Shown here: one piece after another, positions 26,744-38,952 of the stretch
How the letters are laid out: every line of letters starts with the position of its first letter
Numbering within the stretch: position 1 is the first letter of the stretch
Source of the DNA: Nageia nagi
Lineage: Eukaryota; Pinophyta
NCBI GenBank assembly: GCA_050084985.1
Contig: JBITNC010000001.1
Coordinates: 130,138,001-130,202,000, forward strand
Length of the DNA: 64,000 nt
Reading direction: 5' to 3'
Made by a program: the position numbers and the translations under genes
Notes under the pieces: model-generated
Databases searched by the model: none
What the model was told of the DNA's origin: nothing
Seen by the model: the letters and a program-made list of their open reading frames with translations, nothing else

Positions 26744-26758
26744 CACTCTGATATACCA
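26744..26758 (-). promoter_or_regulatory. Primer-binding site of element D (tRNA-Met-like)
   Basis: The minus strand reads TGGTATATCAGAGTG two bases inside the 5' LTR. It matches the common initiator tRNA-Met site TGGTATCAGAGC apart from an extra AT and the last base. This fixes the element's orientation. Confidence 0.75.
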
Positions 26759-26760
26759 TA

Positions 26761-27464
26761 TGATTCTTAATCATTGGATGCGTATAGCATACTCAAATCC
26801 TCACTTATAGATTCAAAAATTAAAATAATACCATTAAGTTATCCATCAAATTTTATATGTAAATTGATAATTGAATGAACATTGAAACATCAATGAATAT
26901 AATCAATCTCATCCACACACACACAATAATATTAACATAGTGATTTACCTTGGTTCACCTAATGTGGGCTAATCCAACTTGGAATAGGAGCACTTCCCTT
27001 ATATTATCGATAGAGAATTATAATATGCACATGTACAATGGAGATACCATCAAAATGACAATAATATATCTCTTACAAACCTATACAATACTCCTACATA
27101 ATCATAGAATCTACTACAACATAGAATGAATAATTTTACAAGATGACCCTTGTTCTTCTTTGTAAAACCCTCTATAACTCTTCCAATGAAACCCTCAACA
27201 ATGGATAAGATAGCTAAAAATAGATTTAGAATCACCAACTGACAATGATTCATCTCTAAAATGGTATAACTTCTGAAACAACCTCATCCCTTCAATTTAT
27301 CACCAAATTCGATCCAAATATACAACATGGATGCCCTAAAAACCTTTGTTAGCTTGGCAATGATATTGTCATTCTTATGAGTTTAGGCCACCAAATTTTA
27401 ACTTTAGCTAGTCTCTAAGCATAGTAACCTTTGGGATATATCCTACTCCTTGAGAGATCATCAA
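26761..27464 (-). repeat. LTR of element D (5' LTR)
   Basis: Begins TGATTCTTAATC and ends at ATCATCA in window orientation, giving TG...CA ends. Aligns along its length with 21297-21983 and abuts the primer-binding site. Confidence 0.8.
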
Positions 27465-28300
27465 GTCAGTAAGATGATGTTAGAGTTGATTTTAAAAGGA
27501 CCCAAGAAGAAAGTAAAAAATGGTATGAGAAATAATTATAGAAAATCTTACCTATTCTTGAGAAAATAAAATTTGAGACTTCCTTACATGTAAAGAACAA
27601 GTTGTTTTAAATGAAGGCTTGCAAAGTAGACTCCTCTTAGAAAGACCCTTCCCAACTGGTAAATAGTTTAATGGCTTTGCAAATAGATAATATTAGTAGA
27701 AAAGACAAAAGCAATTATGCTAGAAGAGGTATAGATTGGTTAGAGAGGATTTATTGAAAATGGACAGAGAATACCATAAGGCTAAAAAATAAGGGAAGGC
27801 CTTAAAGGAAAGAGAGACTCATTATCTGGATAAAATAAAGGTTTTTTAAAGAATAATTAATGACTTAAACCAAAAATTAGAAGGCCATAGTAAAGAAAAT
27901 AAATCAAAATGGTAAATGCAAAATGTAAGTCCTTAGAAAATAAATTAGAGAAATTAAAGAAGAACCTAGACAAAATAGATACTTAGATTGTTGCATACAA
28001 GTTAGAGAATGATCAGAATATTGGGAAGCTTGAACAAATGCATGATGGTTTATTAAAGAAGGAAAAGGAATTGAAGAAATTAATAAATGAAAAAGAAGAG
28101 AGCAAAGCAAATTTAAAGGATTTGTGAGATTTGAATGAAAGAAAAGAAGTATATAGAATTGGTAACTTTGTGAGAGGATGCTAGCAAGAAGGACATAAAG
28201 TTAGAAAAAAATTAAAGAATCAAACTCCAACTCTGCACCCAATGAATTGGCACCAATCACACCAACTTTATGGCTTGTTACCTTATTGAAAATGCATAAT
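27465..28300 (+). pseudogene. Lys/Glu-rich coiled-coil-like remnant, unknown
   Basis: The plus strand, read across several frame changes, encodes charged helical segments such as LVREDLLKMDREYHKAKK and KALKERETHYLDKIKV (27740-27840), and more Lys/Glu/Leu-rich pieces up to 28230. The composition resembles the coiled-coil part of the third ORF of element A, but I cannot show homology. It leads towards the ORF at 28306. Confidence 0.35.
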
Positions 28301-28305
28301 AATAT

Positions 28306-28689
28306 TTGGGTAAGTTCATTCCTAAGATTGACTCTATTTTATTTATAATAAATTATACTTTCCATTGTTTAAAATTGGTGAACAAGAATAAAGTGAGTTT
28401 TGAAGGAAAGAGGGAGATTATTTTTAGAAGGCATATAAAAGATCAGAAGGTGATTAATATGTTAAATCCAATGGTAGCCCCTCAAATTCAAGAGTTTTCA
28501 AAGGAGGCTTATGAGAAAATAATAGCCATGATTATGAAGATTGGTTACTTAGCTCATACCATTGGTGATGGGGATAACTATATGAATACACTACTAAAGG
28601 AGTTGAATTATTTTTTAGATGGATTAAAGTTGTTACATAGAAATTGTATGCTCATTCTCTATAGTGATGATGTATCCATTCTTTCTTAG
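28306..28689 (+). pseudogene. 127-codon ORF, unknown, probably a retroelement remnant
   Basis: This is the longest plus-strand ORF in the window. It begins MGKFIPKIDSILFIINYTFH and includes KNKVSFEGKREIIFRRHIKD and a central SKEAYEKIIAMIMKIGYLAH. The composition is like a real soluble protein rather than random AT-rich translation. No domain is recognised. The same direction of reading continues on both sides with stops, so the ATG is probably internal and the ORF a surviving piece of a longer gene. The coiled-coil-like DNA just upstream is in the same orientation. Confidence 0.35.
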
Positions 28690-28699
28690 GATATTGTTA

Positions 28700-30496
28700 A
28701 ATCTTCAATTATAGGAGATGGAGCAAATACCAAAGTATTTGGAGATTGGTCAATTTAGAAATTTGATAAAAATTCTTACAATATGTTGGTGAGATCATAA
28801 AATTAAAACCTAGATGAAAGGATTGGTCCAGATACATATGGACCATACATCTGGTAATCAATAATATTTTAATAAACCAATTCATTTTATTTGCACTTAT
28901 CATATAGAATAACAAAATCTTGGTTGATGAAGAATGGGCCTGTGTCTAAGCAATATTGAAGAAGGATGAGATATCTTGAAAGTTGAAATCTGAGTTCATA
29001 ATATGGTGACATAAATCAACCAACAAGTCTCTAGAATGTATATATATTTTTGAATTAGAAGGTATAAGGAGAGAGATTATCATATATATTTTTCATTCCT
29101 TCACTCATTTATTTTGGAGAAGTGTATTAAGTTCTATACTTAGTGATATTTTATTACCTTGTATAATTCTACCAAAATTTAGTAACATTAGATGTGAGTG
29201 AAATCTATCAGAGTGCAAGAGTGTTGTGACGTAATTTATTTTAGCATAACTTAACCATATTGTAATATGATTTTACTTTTCCATAAATTGGGGAACTTGT
29301 ACTTAAAAGAATTCAATTAGAGTGTAGGAATATTATATAGTGATATGCTCACATGTTATGATATTTTTCTTTTTCCAGAGAGTGATGACATTGAAGATTA
29401 GATAACATTATCAGAGTGCAAGAAAGTTAGATTTATTTTGCATATTGATAGCATCAAGTTCATAATTGAAGATTCAAGAAGTGACCAAGTGGGAAGATGC
29501 TCTAGCAACTTCAACCAAATCCACCATGATCAATAATTTTTAAGATGAGCTAGCATATGAGTTGGAAAGAAAGTCTCAATTAGAATTTGTAATAATTACT
29601 ATTAGATTTCTTATAGTTGATGATATTTATTATTGATTGTAAAAGATGATGTCGTATGAGCTAGTTAGTTATTTCTATTGGAAGATATTTTTTTGATGAT
29701 AAGGCTATATATACCACCTTAATCAATGTACAAGTGATTGGACAATGCATATGTTTTCCTCTCATTATGTAATTTATGCTTTTTGCCAATGCTTAATGAA
29801 TTGAGATTCTTATCTCTGAATTATGATCTATTTCATCATGTTCTTAAATTATTATGTAATATACTTATTTGCACTTTTTGGATGTTGAAATAAGTTTGTA
29901 ATTGATGTGTATCTATAATGCATTCATTTGGGTTTTGGTTGCTTAGAATGTTATTTATTATCTTGGTGGATGTTAGTTTTAATGTTTTGACTTACAAGAG
30001 CTTGCTATAATGGACTCTCAGGATTGCTTTTAAAATTCATTTCTTCTTGTATCCTATCCTTTTACATTCCTTTTTAGTTACTTGATATTTTATTTATTTC
30101 CTATAACTTATCCTTTGATAAGTATTACAATCAAATTGAAAAAGAAGAATTGGCTAACTCTAGAAAGTGAGTTACCCATATAATAATTCTTTCAATAGAA
30201 GGATACTTTGGTAGTGATACATGGGCATATATATTACACAATTCCTATCAACAAAAAGCAATGAAGAGAGAAATTAATGTTATAAAAGGGCCTCTTTTAG
30301 AGAGTGGGGATGGTAGAAGGGAGAAAGTATAGAAAGATATTTGGTATCATTTCCCACCCATAGCTTCTCATTAATCCCAATTAATAGATTTGATATATAA
30401 TTTAATAACAAGGATGGACCCATATTTGAGACTATCTCAAACCATCTATCTAACATTTGAAAAATATCTAGTAGTAGTGCCCCAAAAGGAATGATC
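28700..30496. other. AT-rich; possible solo LTR, no gene
   Basis: No protein was recognised. A TATA-like GCTATATATACC near 29704 followed by LTR-like sequence hints at the 3' part of a plus-strand LTR, but no partner copy was found. Confidence 0.25.
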
Positions 30497-30499
30497 TAT

Positions 30500-30540
30500 C
30501 AAGGATAAGGATAAGGATAAGAATAGAATAGAATAGAATT
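30500..30540 (-). repeat. Simple-repeat tail of the LINE
   Basis: The plus strand shows consecutive AAGGAT/AAGAAT then AGAAT units. On the minus strand this is a short tandem-repeat tail directly after the LINE 3' end, as many LINEs have instead of a pure poly(A). Confidence 0.6.
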
Positions 30541-30899
30541 TGTATTAATGTCCATTAGTGACCAAAAAAAGTCAATAAGACTATAAAGTAGGACATATAC
30601 AAAGCAATGGGAGTGCCTAGTGCAACTCTAGAGGAAATAAAATAAGAAAAATAATAAAAAAAACATAATTAAGGTCTATAAATCAAGGATTTATTTGAAC
30701 ATTCAAAGGTACAAAGAAGTGAGTGATATAAGAGTCTAATGTCCTCATATATGTTCCATGTTGGAGTTGATGAAGAGAAATTCTTGTTATATCTCTATGA
30801 TTACCTTGGAATTTCCTAGTCATGGCTTCTAGAGGTTGGAAAAATGAAGTGATAAGTTGGGATCCTATTATTCTCTGCAAACTATTACTAAGTATTTTT

Positions 30900-33800
30900 T
30901 TTTAGGTTGAATAACTCTCATATGAAAAGAGAAATGCATCTCTAGTATTTATAATTAATCCAAGAATTCAGTCTATAGGTGTCTCTAAATAAGTAATAAT
31001 GTCTACTTTGTATCTCATAGTAGATAGGATAAGTGAAAATGAAATGTTCCTTGGATTCCACATCAAGATTGCATAATCTACAAATACATTAATCTCTAAG
31101 GAGGTGATGATCTATCTCAATATGTAACTGGTGGGAGAAAATTTGTAGCTGAGCTAGAGGAAACCTAAGGTTATGTGGCATCTATATCAAGTTATATTTT
31201 AGAGTAGTAATCAAATCATTCTCTAGTTGGAGATAAAAGTGAGAGTAATGGAGCAATTTTGGAGAAAGAGGTTCCTTTGGATCAGTCTAGGTAGTTTTTA
31301 TATATGCAAAGTAGATCTCATTTGAATGTCCTTATTGAAATATGGTGTGTTGATTGATGACTTAGTAGGAGGAAGTATCATGATGTCTAAGTCAAGAGTT
31401 TGAAGTAGAGTAGTAGTTTGAGCATAACAACAATTCCTGACCCCTTGATTGGCCAATTGAATGGAGGAATGCAATGCTAAATATGGATATCTTCTCATAT
31501 CTGGCATACAATGAAATCAATGTAGTAAAGAGATAATATGAAATAATACAGTTGTAAATAATGGTAGAGCACTAAAATCAGCTAGAATGATGGGATGTGG
31601 AACAATTCTTCTAGAATGAATGAACTTGGACAAAATTGAGATGAGGACTCTTTCAATACGAGACCAACCCACCTATTTGAGGCTAGGGCCCCAAACTTCA
31701 TAACCATAGAGCAATGTGGGGGTAACATGAGTGTGAAAGAGTTTGATCTTTGTACTGATATCCTAAAATCGAACTTGAAAGTATTTCTTATCCAAAAATG
31801 CCAAGGCAACATACCCTTTTCTTAACCTTGCTTGAGATGCAAAGATCATGTTGAAGGTAGGTCCTATGAAAGGAACTCCCAAGTATGTGTAAGATGTGAT
31901 AATCTTAACAAATTTCCCTTTGTATGTGATGTGAACAAAAGAGAGATATTTCTTGGGTAGATTGAAATTCATAATCTTTATTTTATGAAGATTAAATTCT
32001 AATCCATGTGAGTCAAAGTAAGTGCCAAGTATGTCTAGTTATTTTTGAAGTCCTATTATTGTGTATGATATTAGAATAATATCATCAACAAATAGTAAAA
32101 TAAAAACAACATTATCAAAAAGTAAACAACATGTACTCTTAGCTAAAGAGTCCATAATGAGCACCTAAAATTCATCAATATACAATTCAAAGAGTGTAGG
32201 TGAAAGTGGAAAGCCTTGTTTAACCCCTATAGTACTATGAGCATCTTGTATTCTAATACATCCAATTTTAACCTATCCAGTAACTTTTTCATATAAGGTA
32301 ATAACCAACAAAGTAACCTCCTTTGGAATTCCCAAATCTTTCAATCTCTAAAGTAGTAACTATCTAGGAATAATATCAAATGCTTTCCTCAAGTCTATAA
32401 AACAAAAATGGACCCTAAATTTATTAGCTTTAGGTTCTTCAATGATAGCTCTAAGAGTTAGAATGTGATCACAAGTATGATGATTTCTTTTGAAACCCAC
32501 CTATCCCTCTGCATAAAGTTTCCTAGCCTCAACAAAATTAGAGATAAAAATATCAAGAACTATTGCAAAAAGTTTTGCAAGAGTATGGCCAACCATAATA
32601 GTTTTGTAATTGCTTGGGTGTAGCGGATCTCCAAATTTATGGATGGGATGTATAATATTTGAATACCAAGAGGGTGAGAACCCATGAGTAACTATATGAT
32701 TGAAAAGTTTTGTAATATGGACTACCAAGACTCTAGAGCTATGTTTAAGAAATTTTGCCTTCAAATTTTTAATATTAGATGCTTTACAAGCATGTAGCTT
32801 ACAAATAACATGAAAAATCATTCCATTAGTGAAGAAGCTACAATGTGATGGTCATGGGTTGGGGATAATTGGGGCATGCTTTGGAATATCATAGAGTGAG
32901 CCAACATAGGTGTACCAAGTGTGAGGATCAAATATGGGACATGTTTTTTTTTGGGTAGAAAAATACACCAAACATTTTTGGGGTTAAGTTGGAGCATGTT
33001 CTTTATTTCTTGTATTTTTCTTGATAAGAATTGACACATTTTCTTTTTAAGAAAAGAATGGTGGTTTTGGGCTAGTTTGTAATTTAAGGGATAAAGACAA
33101 CCTACTGACCAAGTGAGCCTATGTAAAGCTTTACATTCAGTGTCAAACCACAAGTTACAGGGGCAATGTCCATGGGACTAATGGAAATAATGAGTGGTAT
33201 GGGGAAAAGACTCAAAACTTCCAACCATAATGCTTCAAAAAAATAGTTCACTCTCTCAATAGGATCTTGAATTGTGTGGATATGGATAAGGTAGGATTTA
33301 AGTTTTTCTATGTATACATCATCATAACTATGGTCAAAATTGGATTTTTGTAATATTTTTGGGAGGGGGTGAAAGGGTAGGTTCCAATTTGGAAACAAAT
33401 GGAAGGTTAAAGGTTAGGAAGGCATGATCTACTAAAGTAGACACACATGAAATGCACAAATTATATATGGTTAATGCAAAAGGTAGGTTAGCCATCACAT
33501 AATCAACAACACTAGCTCCACTAGCATATGAAAAACATGTAAAATTACTAGAAAGGGGAAATTGCTTAATACCATTTAGAATGATTAAATTATGAGATTC
33601 ACCAAGGTTAATTAGGTTCTTACCATAGGGTGTGATAATAGTGTTTGCATCGACTAAGCAATGAGAAACGCCCAAATTTTCATGATCAATCTCCTTTAGA
33701 CATAGAGGATCTAAAGAGATATCAAATATAGAGCATTGTACAATACTTGTATGTGCACTAAAATCACCCATTAGTAGAATATCACTATGGGTGGAGAATT

Positions 33801-34250
33801 TAAATTTTTTTGGAAAAAGGTCTAAATATGGTGAATCTCCATCTGATACCATTGCATATGAAGAATGGGATGGAGGAAAGTAGCACATTGATATATAGAG
33901 TTGAATGAGTGGTGGATTTCTATCCAAATAGATCCACATAAATCTAGAATGAGAATATGATCATTCCAAATGTATTAAAGAGGCAATATGATCCTTGAAA
34001 AAATAAGCAACACCTCCTAAACCTTTAGAAACATGCTAAGTCTTCGTCGTTGTGTAGGCAACCATGAGTAGCATGTATATAAGGGAAGTGACTTTGTGCT
34101 AGTCTCATGTGTTTCTATGAATAATATAATATCTCTATTTTGAATCACATCATCTACCAAAACTAGGGAAAGGAAAAGAGAACCACCATAATTCCAAATA
34201 ATGATTAATAATTCATCCCAAAGACTTAGAGCCTGACATCATGTTGAGCA
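30900..34250 (-). pseudogene. LINE ORF2: endonuclease, reverse transcriptase, Cys/His tail (decayed)
   Basis: The endonuclease (EEP fold) lies at 33334-34250; the 201-codon open piece 33334-33939 is the window's longest ORF. It shows ILLMGDFSAHTS (expected GDFN), then SGASVVDYVMANLPF and STLVDHAFLTF (expected SDH). RT follows: SNYKTIMVGHTLAKLFAIVL (about 32600), GFKRNHHTCDHILTLRAIIE, FCFIDLRKAFD (about 32390) and the catalytic box FVDDIILIS near 32080 with both Asp retained. Then come SYTYLGVPF and the thumb region to about 31600. The tail near 31070 reads CRLCNLDVESKEHFIF, the C-terminal Cys/His motif of LINE ORF2. The protein would perform target-primed reverse transcription. Confidence 0.88.
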
Positions 34251-34299
34251 AATTGGATAAGGATTGGACTAGCCTATGGGAGGGGCATCTCTAATCCAA

Positions 34300-35000
34300 G
34301 CTTTTCCATTCTAGAGAATAGTCCATTTACCTTATTTCCTACTAACATTTTATTTCTATTATATTTAAATTATTCATATTACAATATGGTTAAATATTCA
34401 TCAAGATAAATCTTCTCAGTTATACTAAAAATAATTTTTTTAGACTTAAGGGCCTCTAGCCTATTCTGCAAAGTGCAAAAAATGCATGATCAAAGAATTA
34501 TCCTATGTAAGCCATGCCCTTTTTGGTAGAATATCTTTTTGGCCTAAGGTATTGTGCAAAAACATTCAATGGTTGTTTTCATTGGGTCCCCTTGATCTTG
34601 ATCTTTTAGGCCCCTCACATGAAGGTTCAATGATTTAAATTACCTCTAACATTCCTTAGTAAACTTAGCTTGAATAATTGAATCTACTAGAGGGGGGATT
34701 TGCTGTGTTTATTACCTTTTAGTACTTGAACCCATTTTGATTCTGTACTTGTTGTCTCTAACTTGGTTGCTAGATTTTTTTGGTCTTCTCTATTTGCAGA
34801 GAGCTCAGCATAGAGATTGGCAATATCTTCCATATTTATACTATTGAATTTAGAGGTCATATTTTTTTGATCCTGACTGATTGCATTGAGTTCATTATGC
34901 AGTTTGATAATCTCTTCTTTGATGTTAGAAGAAACATGTTGAATGTTGGATACCATGTATTCTAGCTTGAAAATGCATTCAACTTGTACATGGATAGTGA
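34300..35000 (-). pseudogene. LINE ORF1-like region, coiled coil (decayed)
   Basis: The 89-codon open piece 34687-34956 starts MVSNIQHVSSNIKEEIIKLH and has heptad-like spacing of hydrophobic residues, consistent with a coiled coil. A following segment near 34610 reads SLNLHVRGLKDQDQGDPMKT, similar to an RRM-like start in LINE ORF1 proteins. It lies just upstream of ORF2 in element orientation. Confidence 0.55.
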
Positions 35001-35789
35001 TTTTCTTTTCAAAGGCTTGAAGGAAGATCTTAATAAATGCTTATCAAGGAGATTGAGCTTAGATTGAAACCCTTGTTCAAGTAGATCCATCCTTTCCTAC
35101 ATATCAAAATTTTGGATTCCAACCTTACCCTTTGAGCCCATGTTAAATATGCATGCAACCCCTTTTGTAAAATCATTCCCTAATACATATAAGAAATACA
35201 TACAACATGATCAACCAGATGCCTCCGTAGACTAGCCAAATGACCTTTGTAGATTAGATCCGAAAAATAGGCTCTCCAACATAAAATAAAACAAAAAATG
35301 CCTAGGCTAGGCCAAAAAAAAATATGATAACCCCAACACAAATACCCAACAGAGTTGAGAAGTCAACCCAATATAAAATCTGTAAACCCCAATACAAAAT
35401 ATCTAGCAAAGTGGAAATGCATCCTAGTAAAATAGATATGCATCCCAACAGAATGGATATGCAGACCAACAAATATTAGATCTACTAAGGGTATTAAAAT
35501 CTTTCAAGATGTGCTTACAAAACACCAAATCCCCATTCATGCACTTGTATAAACTGCCATTCAAATGCTTGATGATCAATGTGGATAGTGGCATCAATCC
35601 ATTGTCCATATCAATACTCAAGAAAAAAAAAAGAGACCTAATAAACATCTTGAGTAATATATTATTCCAGGAAAAGAATAAGCCAAATTAACTAGCATGA
35701 GGTAATGGAACTTTAGAGATCTACATAGTGATAAAAGGTTTTAAAATAGTTAACCCTATTGTGAGCTAGCTAATGAAAATCCCTACATT

Positions 35790-36130
35790 AAAATTATGGT
35801 AATGTTTGGAATGGAGAAAACCTACACAAAAGAGAGTTCATAAGGCCCAAAAAATGCACAATTTGCAACAAGGATGAGGAACTAATGTCTCACCTTCTCC
35901 TTGAATGTTCATTTTATTAAAAAGTGTGGATTTTAAGGCATTTTACCTTGAATATTGGAGAGACACCAAATCTTACTAGGAAGTCCTTTTAGGGCTATTA
36001 GAATACTTATGAAGTCAAATTTAAATCTTTATAGACTACATGGGCCTACGGATCATGTTTCATATTGTATAAAAGTATTTAGTTGCAGAGGAATTAAAGA
36101 ATTTTTAAGGATGAATTTAAATCCACTAAG
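35790..36130 (+). pseudogene. C-terminal zinc-binding (zf-RVT-like) tail of a second LINE
   Basis: The plus strand encodes KCTICNKDEELMSHLLLECS followed by FY, a stop and KVWI (35850-35930). This matches the RT-associated zinc-binding domain (CxxC...HLLxxC...VW) found at the end of plant LINE ORF2 proteins and some domesticated copies. About 60 further codons without a recognised domain follow to 36149. Orientation is opposite to the LINE at 30.5-35.1 kb, so it is a separate insertion with its RT missing. Confidence 0.65.
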
Positions 36131-36159
36131 TGCACTTAGTGTACATTAAAAAGGAAGTT

Positions 36160-37554
36160 TATGGAGACGACTATAAAAAAGCCAAAGGAAAATCATATCA
36201 TTGAAGAGGAAGTTAAAATTTGGACAAGAGTGATGAACATGGAATATGGAAAATACTAAAGAGATAGAAATCATGAATAAAAATAATTATATGGGTTGGG
36301 TTTCCATGGTATACTAATGGAAAGTGACACCAGGAAATAAAGGAAGGAAAGTATATGTGAGTGATATAGAAAGCCTAAGTTGGGTAGAGAATAACCAAGG
36401 TAGAGTACTAAGGGGGACTTTAGAAAACCTTGAGAGTTAAACAATTTAGTATTGAAAATACAATAAATTGGTTCATTTTTGGGGTTTGTTAAGAGACATA
36501 GGCCACTTAATACCATAATGTAACTACACCCTTACTCTAGAATTATAAATTTGTAATATTTTACCATTCTCTTGTGATATCGTAGTATGATAACATTTTA
36601 TTGTATTATTCCATATCAAACATAATTTTAAAATTTATTTTAATTACTTACATTGGTTTTTTATCATTTTATCAAATAGTTCAAAATTTATTACTATTTA
36701 CAACATGGCTCTAGAAATTATTTTTAAGGTATTAACATACATATTCGGTAATGATAATCAAGTCAAAGTAAGAATTTTATATAAAAAAAAATTTGTCAAG
36801 ATAATAATCCTCATGTAAAGGATCACCCACATATGTTAAGGGTAAAGACATACATAACATAAAAATATATTTTATTATTAATAAATATTTTATTACCAAT
36901 AAATATTTTATTTAATAACTTTCATTCTAAGGTGATATAATTCTCTTTAATATAGATATTTTACCATGTTTGGCATATAGTCAAAATCGCTTTAGCATAT
37001 TCCTATTATAAGTCATCACTATCCCTTATACAATGTCACATTTAGAGGTAGGATCATAAATTAAGTCTTAGTATATCATTATTTCAAAGTTTACAAATCT
37101 AGTCCCATAACATGTCTAGCTTTTTGTCAATTTTGATCTTATAATGGTATCTAATGTAGGATACAAATGACTAGGCATGTGACTTCATTACTCTTATTTA
37201 TATATTTACATGTATATCACTAAATGATACATTAGTACAATAGGATATCATCTATATAGCTTACCCCTATCGTATATATACCATTTTATCATATTAAACA
37301 TTATATGTATGTTTTTAATTTTTGAAAATTTAAGTTGGTATTTTCATTTAATGTTTCCTAATCAACAATGTTAGTGTTGGAATAAGACATCAAGATATAA
37401 CCTTCATATTTTGTAAAAAATATTATTTATAAGGTTTTGAAGGAAAAGAACTAAGATTAAAAGGTTGGAACTATATCCATAAACTATTTTGTATTTTGGA
37501 GATCATGAATAGGCTCAAATTTGGCTCTACTCAATCTTGAGAAGTTAAATATGT
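36160..37554. other. AT-rich intergenic DNA, no gene seen
   Basis: No motif recognised. Near-repeat AATAAATATTTTAT units occur at about 36879-36914. Confidence 0.45.
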
Positions 37555-38938
37555 TGTAATGTCCCCATTTTTAAAATGTGTTTCCTATATCACCTCTGAC
37601 AAATGGGAACATTAGATTAGGAGTACTTTAACTTATTTTAGGAGTTATTTGCCAATTAATTATAAGTTCCACTTGGTGAATAGTTTAGTACTCTAATTAT
37701 GGAATATTTGGTCCTTAATTAGCATATTATGTATAGTTGAGTGTTCAATTATACCAATGATTATGTATTTATGATACCAAGGCCATCATGATTGTAAATG
37801 CAATATTAGCCTTCAATAATGAGGTATTGCATATTCCTATCCTTAATGATTGTAATATTGGCATTAGATGATCCTCTTTTCATTAATGCTCCCTTCTTCA
37901 AGCTAGAGCATCCAACAAAGTGATTACATCAACTTTGAGGTACTATGAAGACTCCTATGCTTGGACATGGCACATTTGGCATCCCAAGACATCAAATGAC
38001 TCCCACACTTGGATGTTGGACTTGCAAGGGCATCTAAACCCCATACTTTAAGTATTTAGCATCCTAGGATCCCACATTATATTTTTGGAGGATTTCTAGC
38101 TTAGGAATTGATACTTAGGTACATTTAAGTCTCCCCTTATCCAACATTGGTATTCTTGTCCCTTGGATGTGATTATTCTCATCTCAAGGCATACTATCTT
38201 TGACATTGGCATTGAGAGCATATAGATCACTCTTGTAAGCCATTAGATCAACTCAAATTGAGATTAGAAGATCAACTACCTCTCCTATATAGGAAGGACT
38301 TCTAGATCATAAGAGATTTGTTGATTTGATTAAACCCCCTTCTATCGGATTGAGTGTAGGAACTTTATCTTTGCCACTTGTAGGTATCAGTCTACATTTG
38401 AGGTCTTAAGGTGATTGAAGGCTAGCCTCTTGCTTAATCCAATCATTTGAAAGAGGAACTCTAGTTGTTCCATCATTAAAGAGATAAGGAAGCCTTAGGA
38501 TTAGCCTTAACATTGTTAAGATTAGTGAGGCCCTCAAGCCATCTACAATAACCATATTAGAGGTAACCCTAATGTAAGCATCTTAGTTACCAAAAATACC
38601 ATTATTACAACACTCTTATCAAAGCTATTGTAATTGAGGTTCTCTCTTGTTTCATAATACAATCATCTTACTTATCATTATTATAAATTATCTCTTGTAC
38701 TTAGACATTGAATATGGAAGTGTGTTTTGGAGTTGTTGATTTGTATTTGGCTTCATAATCACTTATTTTTGGTAATTGGGCATAATTATAAATTATTTTC
38801 TTCATTCTTACCAATAATAGTTATATGTTTGGTGTATTGTATAATTTTATGCCTAATTGATGAGATCTAAAGCTTTAAGATAAATATACCTCTCCTAGGG
38901 TACATTTGAGCATGAGTTAATAGATTGGACTCATCATA
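37555..38938 (+). repeat. 5' LTR of element H
   Basis: Starts TGTAATGTCCCCATTTTTA and aligns along its length with 41917-43302, for example AATTAATTATAAGTTCCACT at about 37654 and 42017. It ends one base before the primer-binding site. Confidence 0.88.
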
Positions 38939-38939
38939 G

Positions 38940-38952
38940 TGGTATCAGATCC
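38940..38952 (+). promoter_or_regulatory. Primer-binding site of element H (tRNA-Met-like)
   Basis: TGGTATCAGATCC lies one base after the 5' LTR. The first ten bases match the initiator tRNA-Met primer site. Confidence 0.85.

Larger units (their letters stand above)
21297..27464 (-). mobile_element. Chromovirus-type Ty3/gypsy element D, decayed, ~6.2 kb
   Basis: Two directly repeated ~0.7 kb LTRs flank a minus-strand gag-protease-RT-RNase H-integrase region. The segment after integrase has a chromovirus-like C-terminus. The primer-binding site next to the 5' LTR resembles the initiator tRNA-Met site. Size and layout match typical chromoviruses. Every domain carries stops or frameshifts. No matching target duplication was found at the ends as placed. 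Confidence 0.85.
30497..35150 (-). mobile_element. Non-LTR retrotransposon (LINE), decayed
   Basis: The minus strand carries a coiled-coil ORF1-like piece, an endonuclease, a reverse transcriptase and a C-terminal Cys/His motif in LINE order. It ends in simple repeats at 30500-30540. No LTRs flank it. The 5' end is uncertain; 35000-35150 is only suggested as leader sequence. Stops and frameshifts occur throughout. Confidence 0.85.

Noticed and set aside
33334-33939. 201-codon ORF as an independent host gene
   Set aside because: It carries LINE endonuclease motifs and is followed in order by LINE RT, so it is part of ORF2.
38940-38952. Part of a tRNA gene
   Set aside because: Only the 3'-end complement is present and it sits beside an LTR, so it is a retrotransposon primer site.
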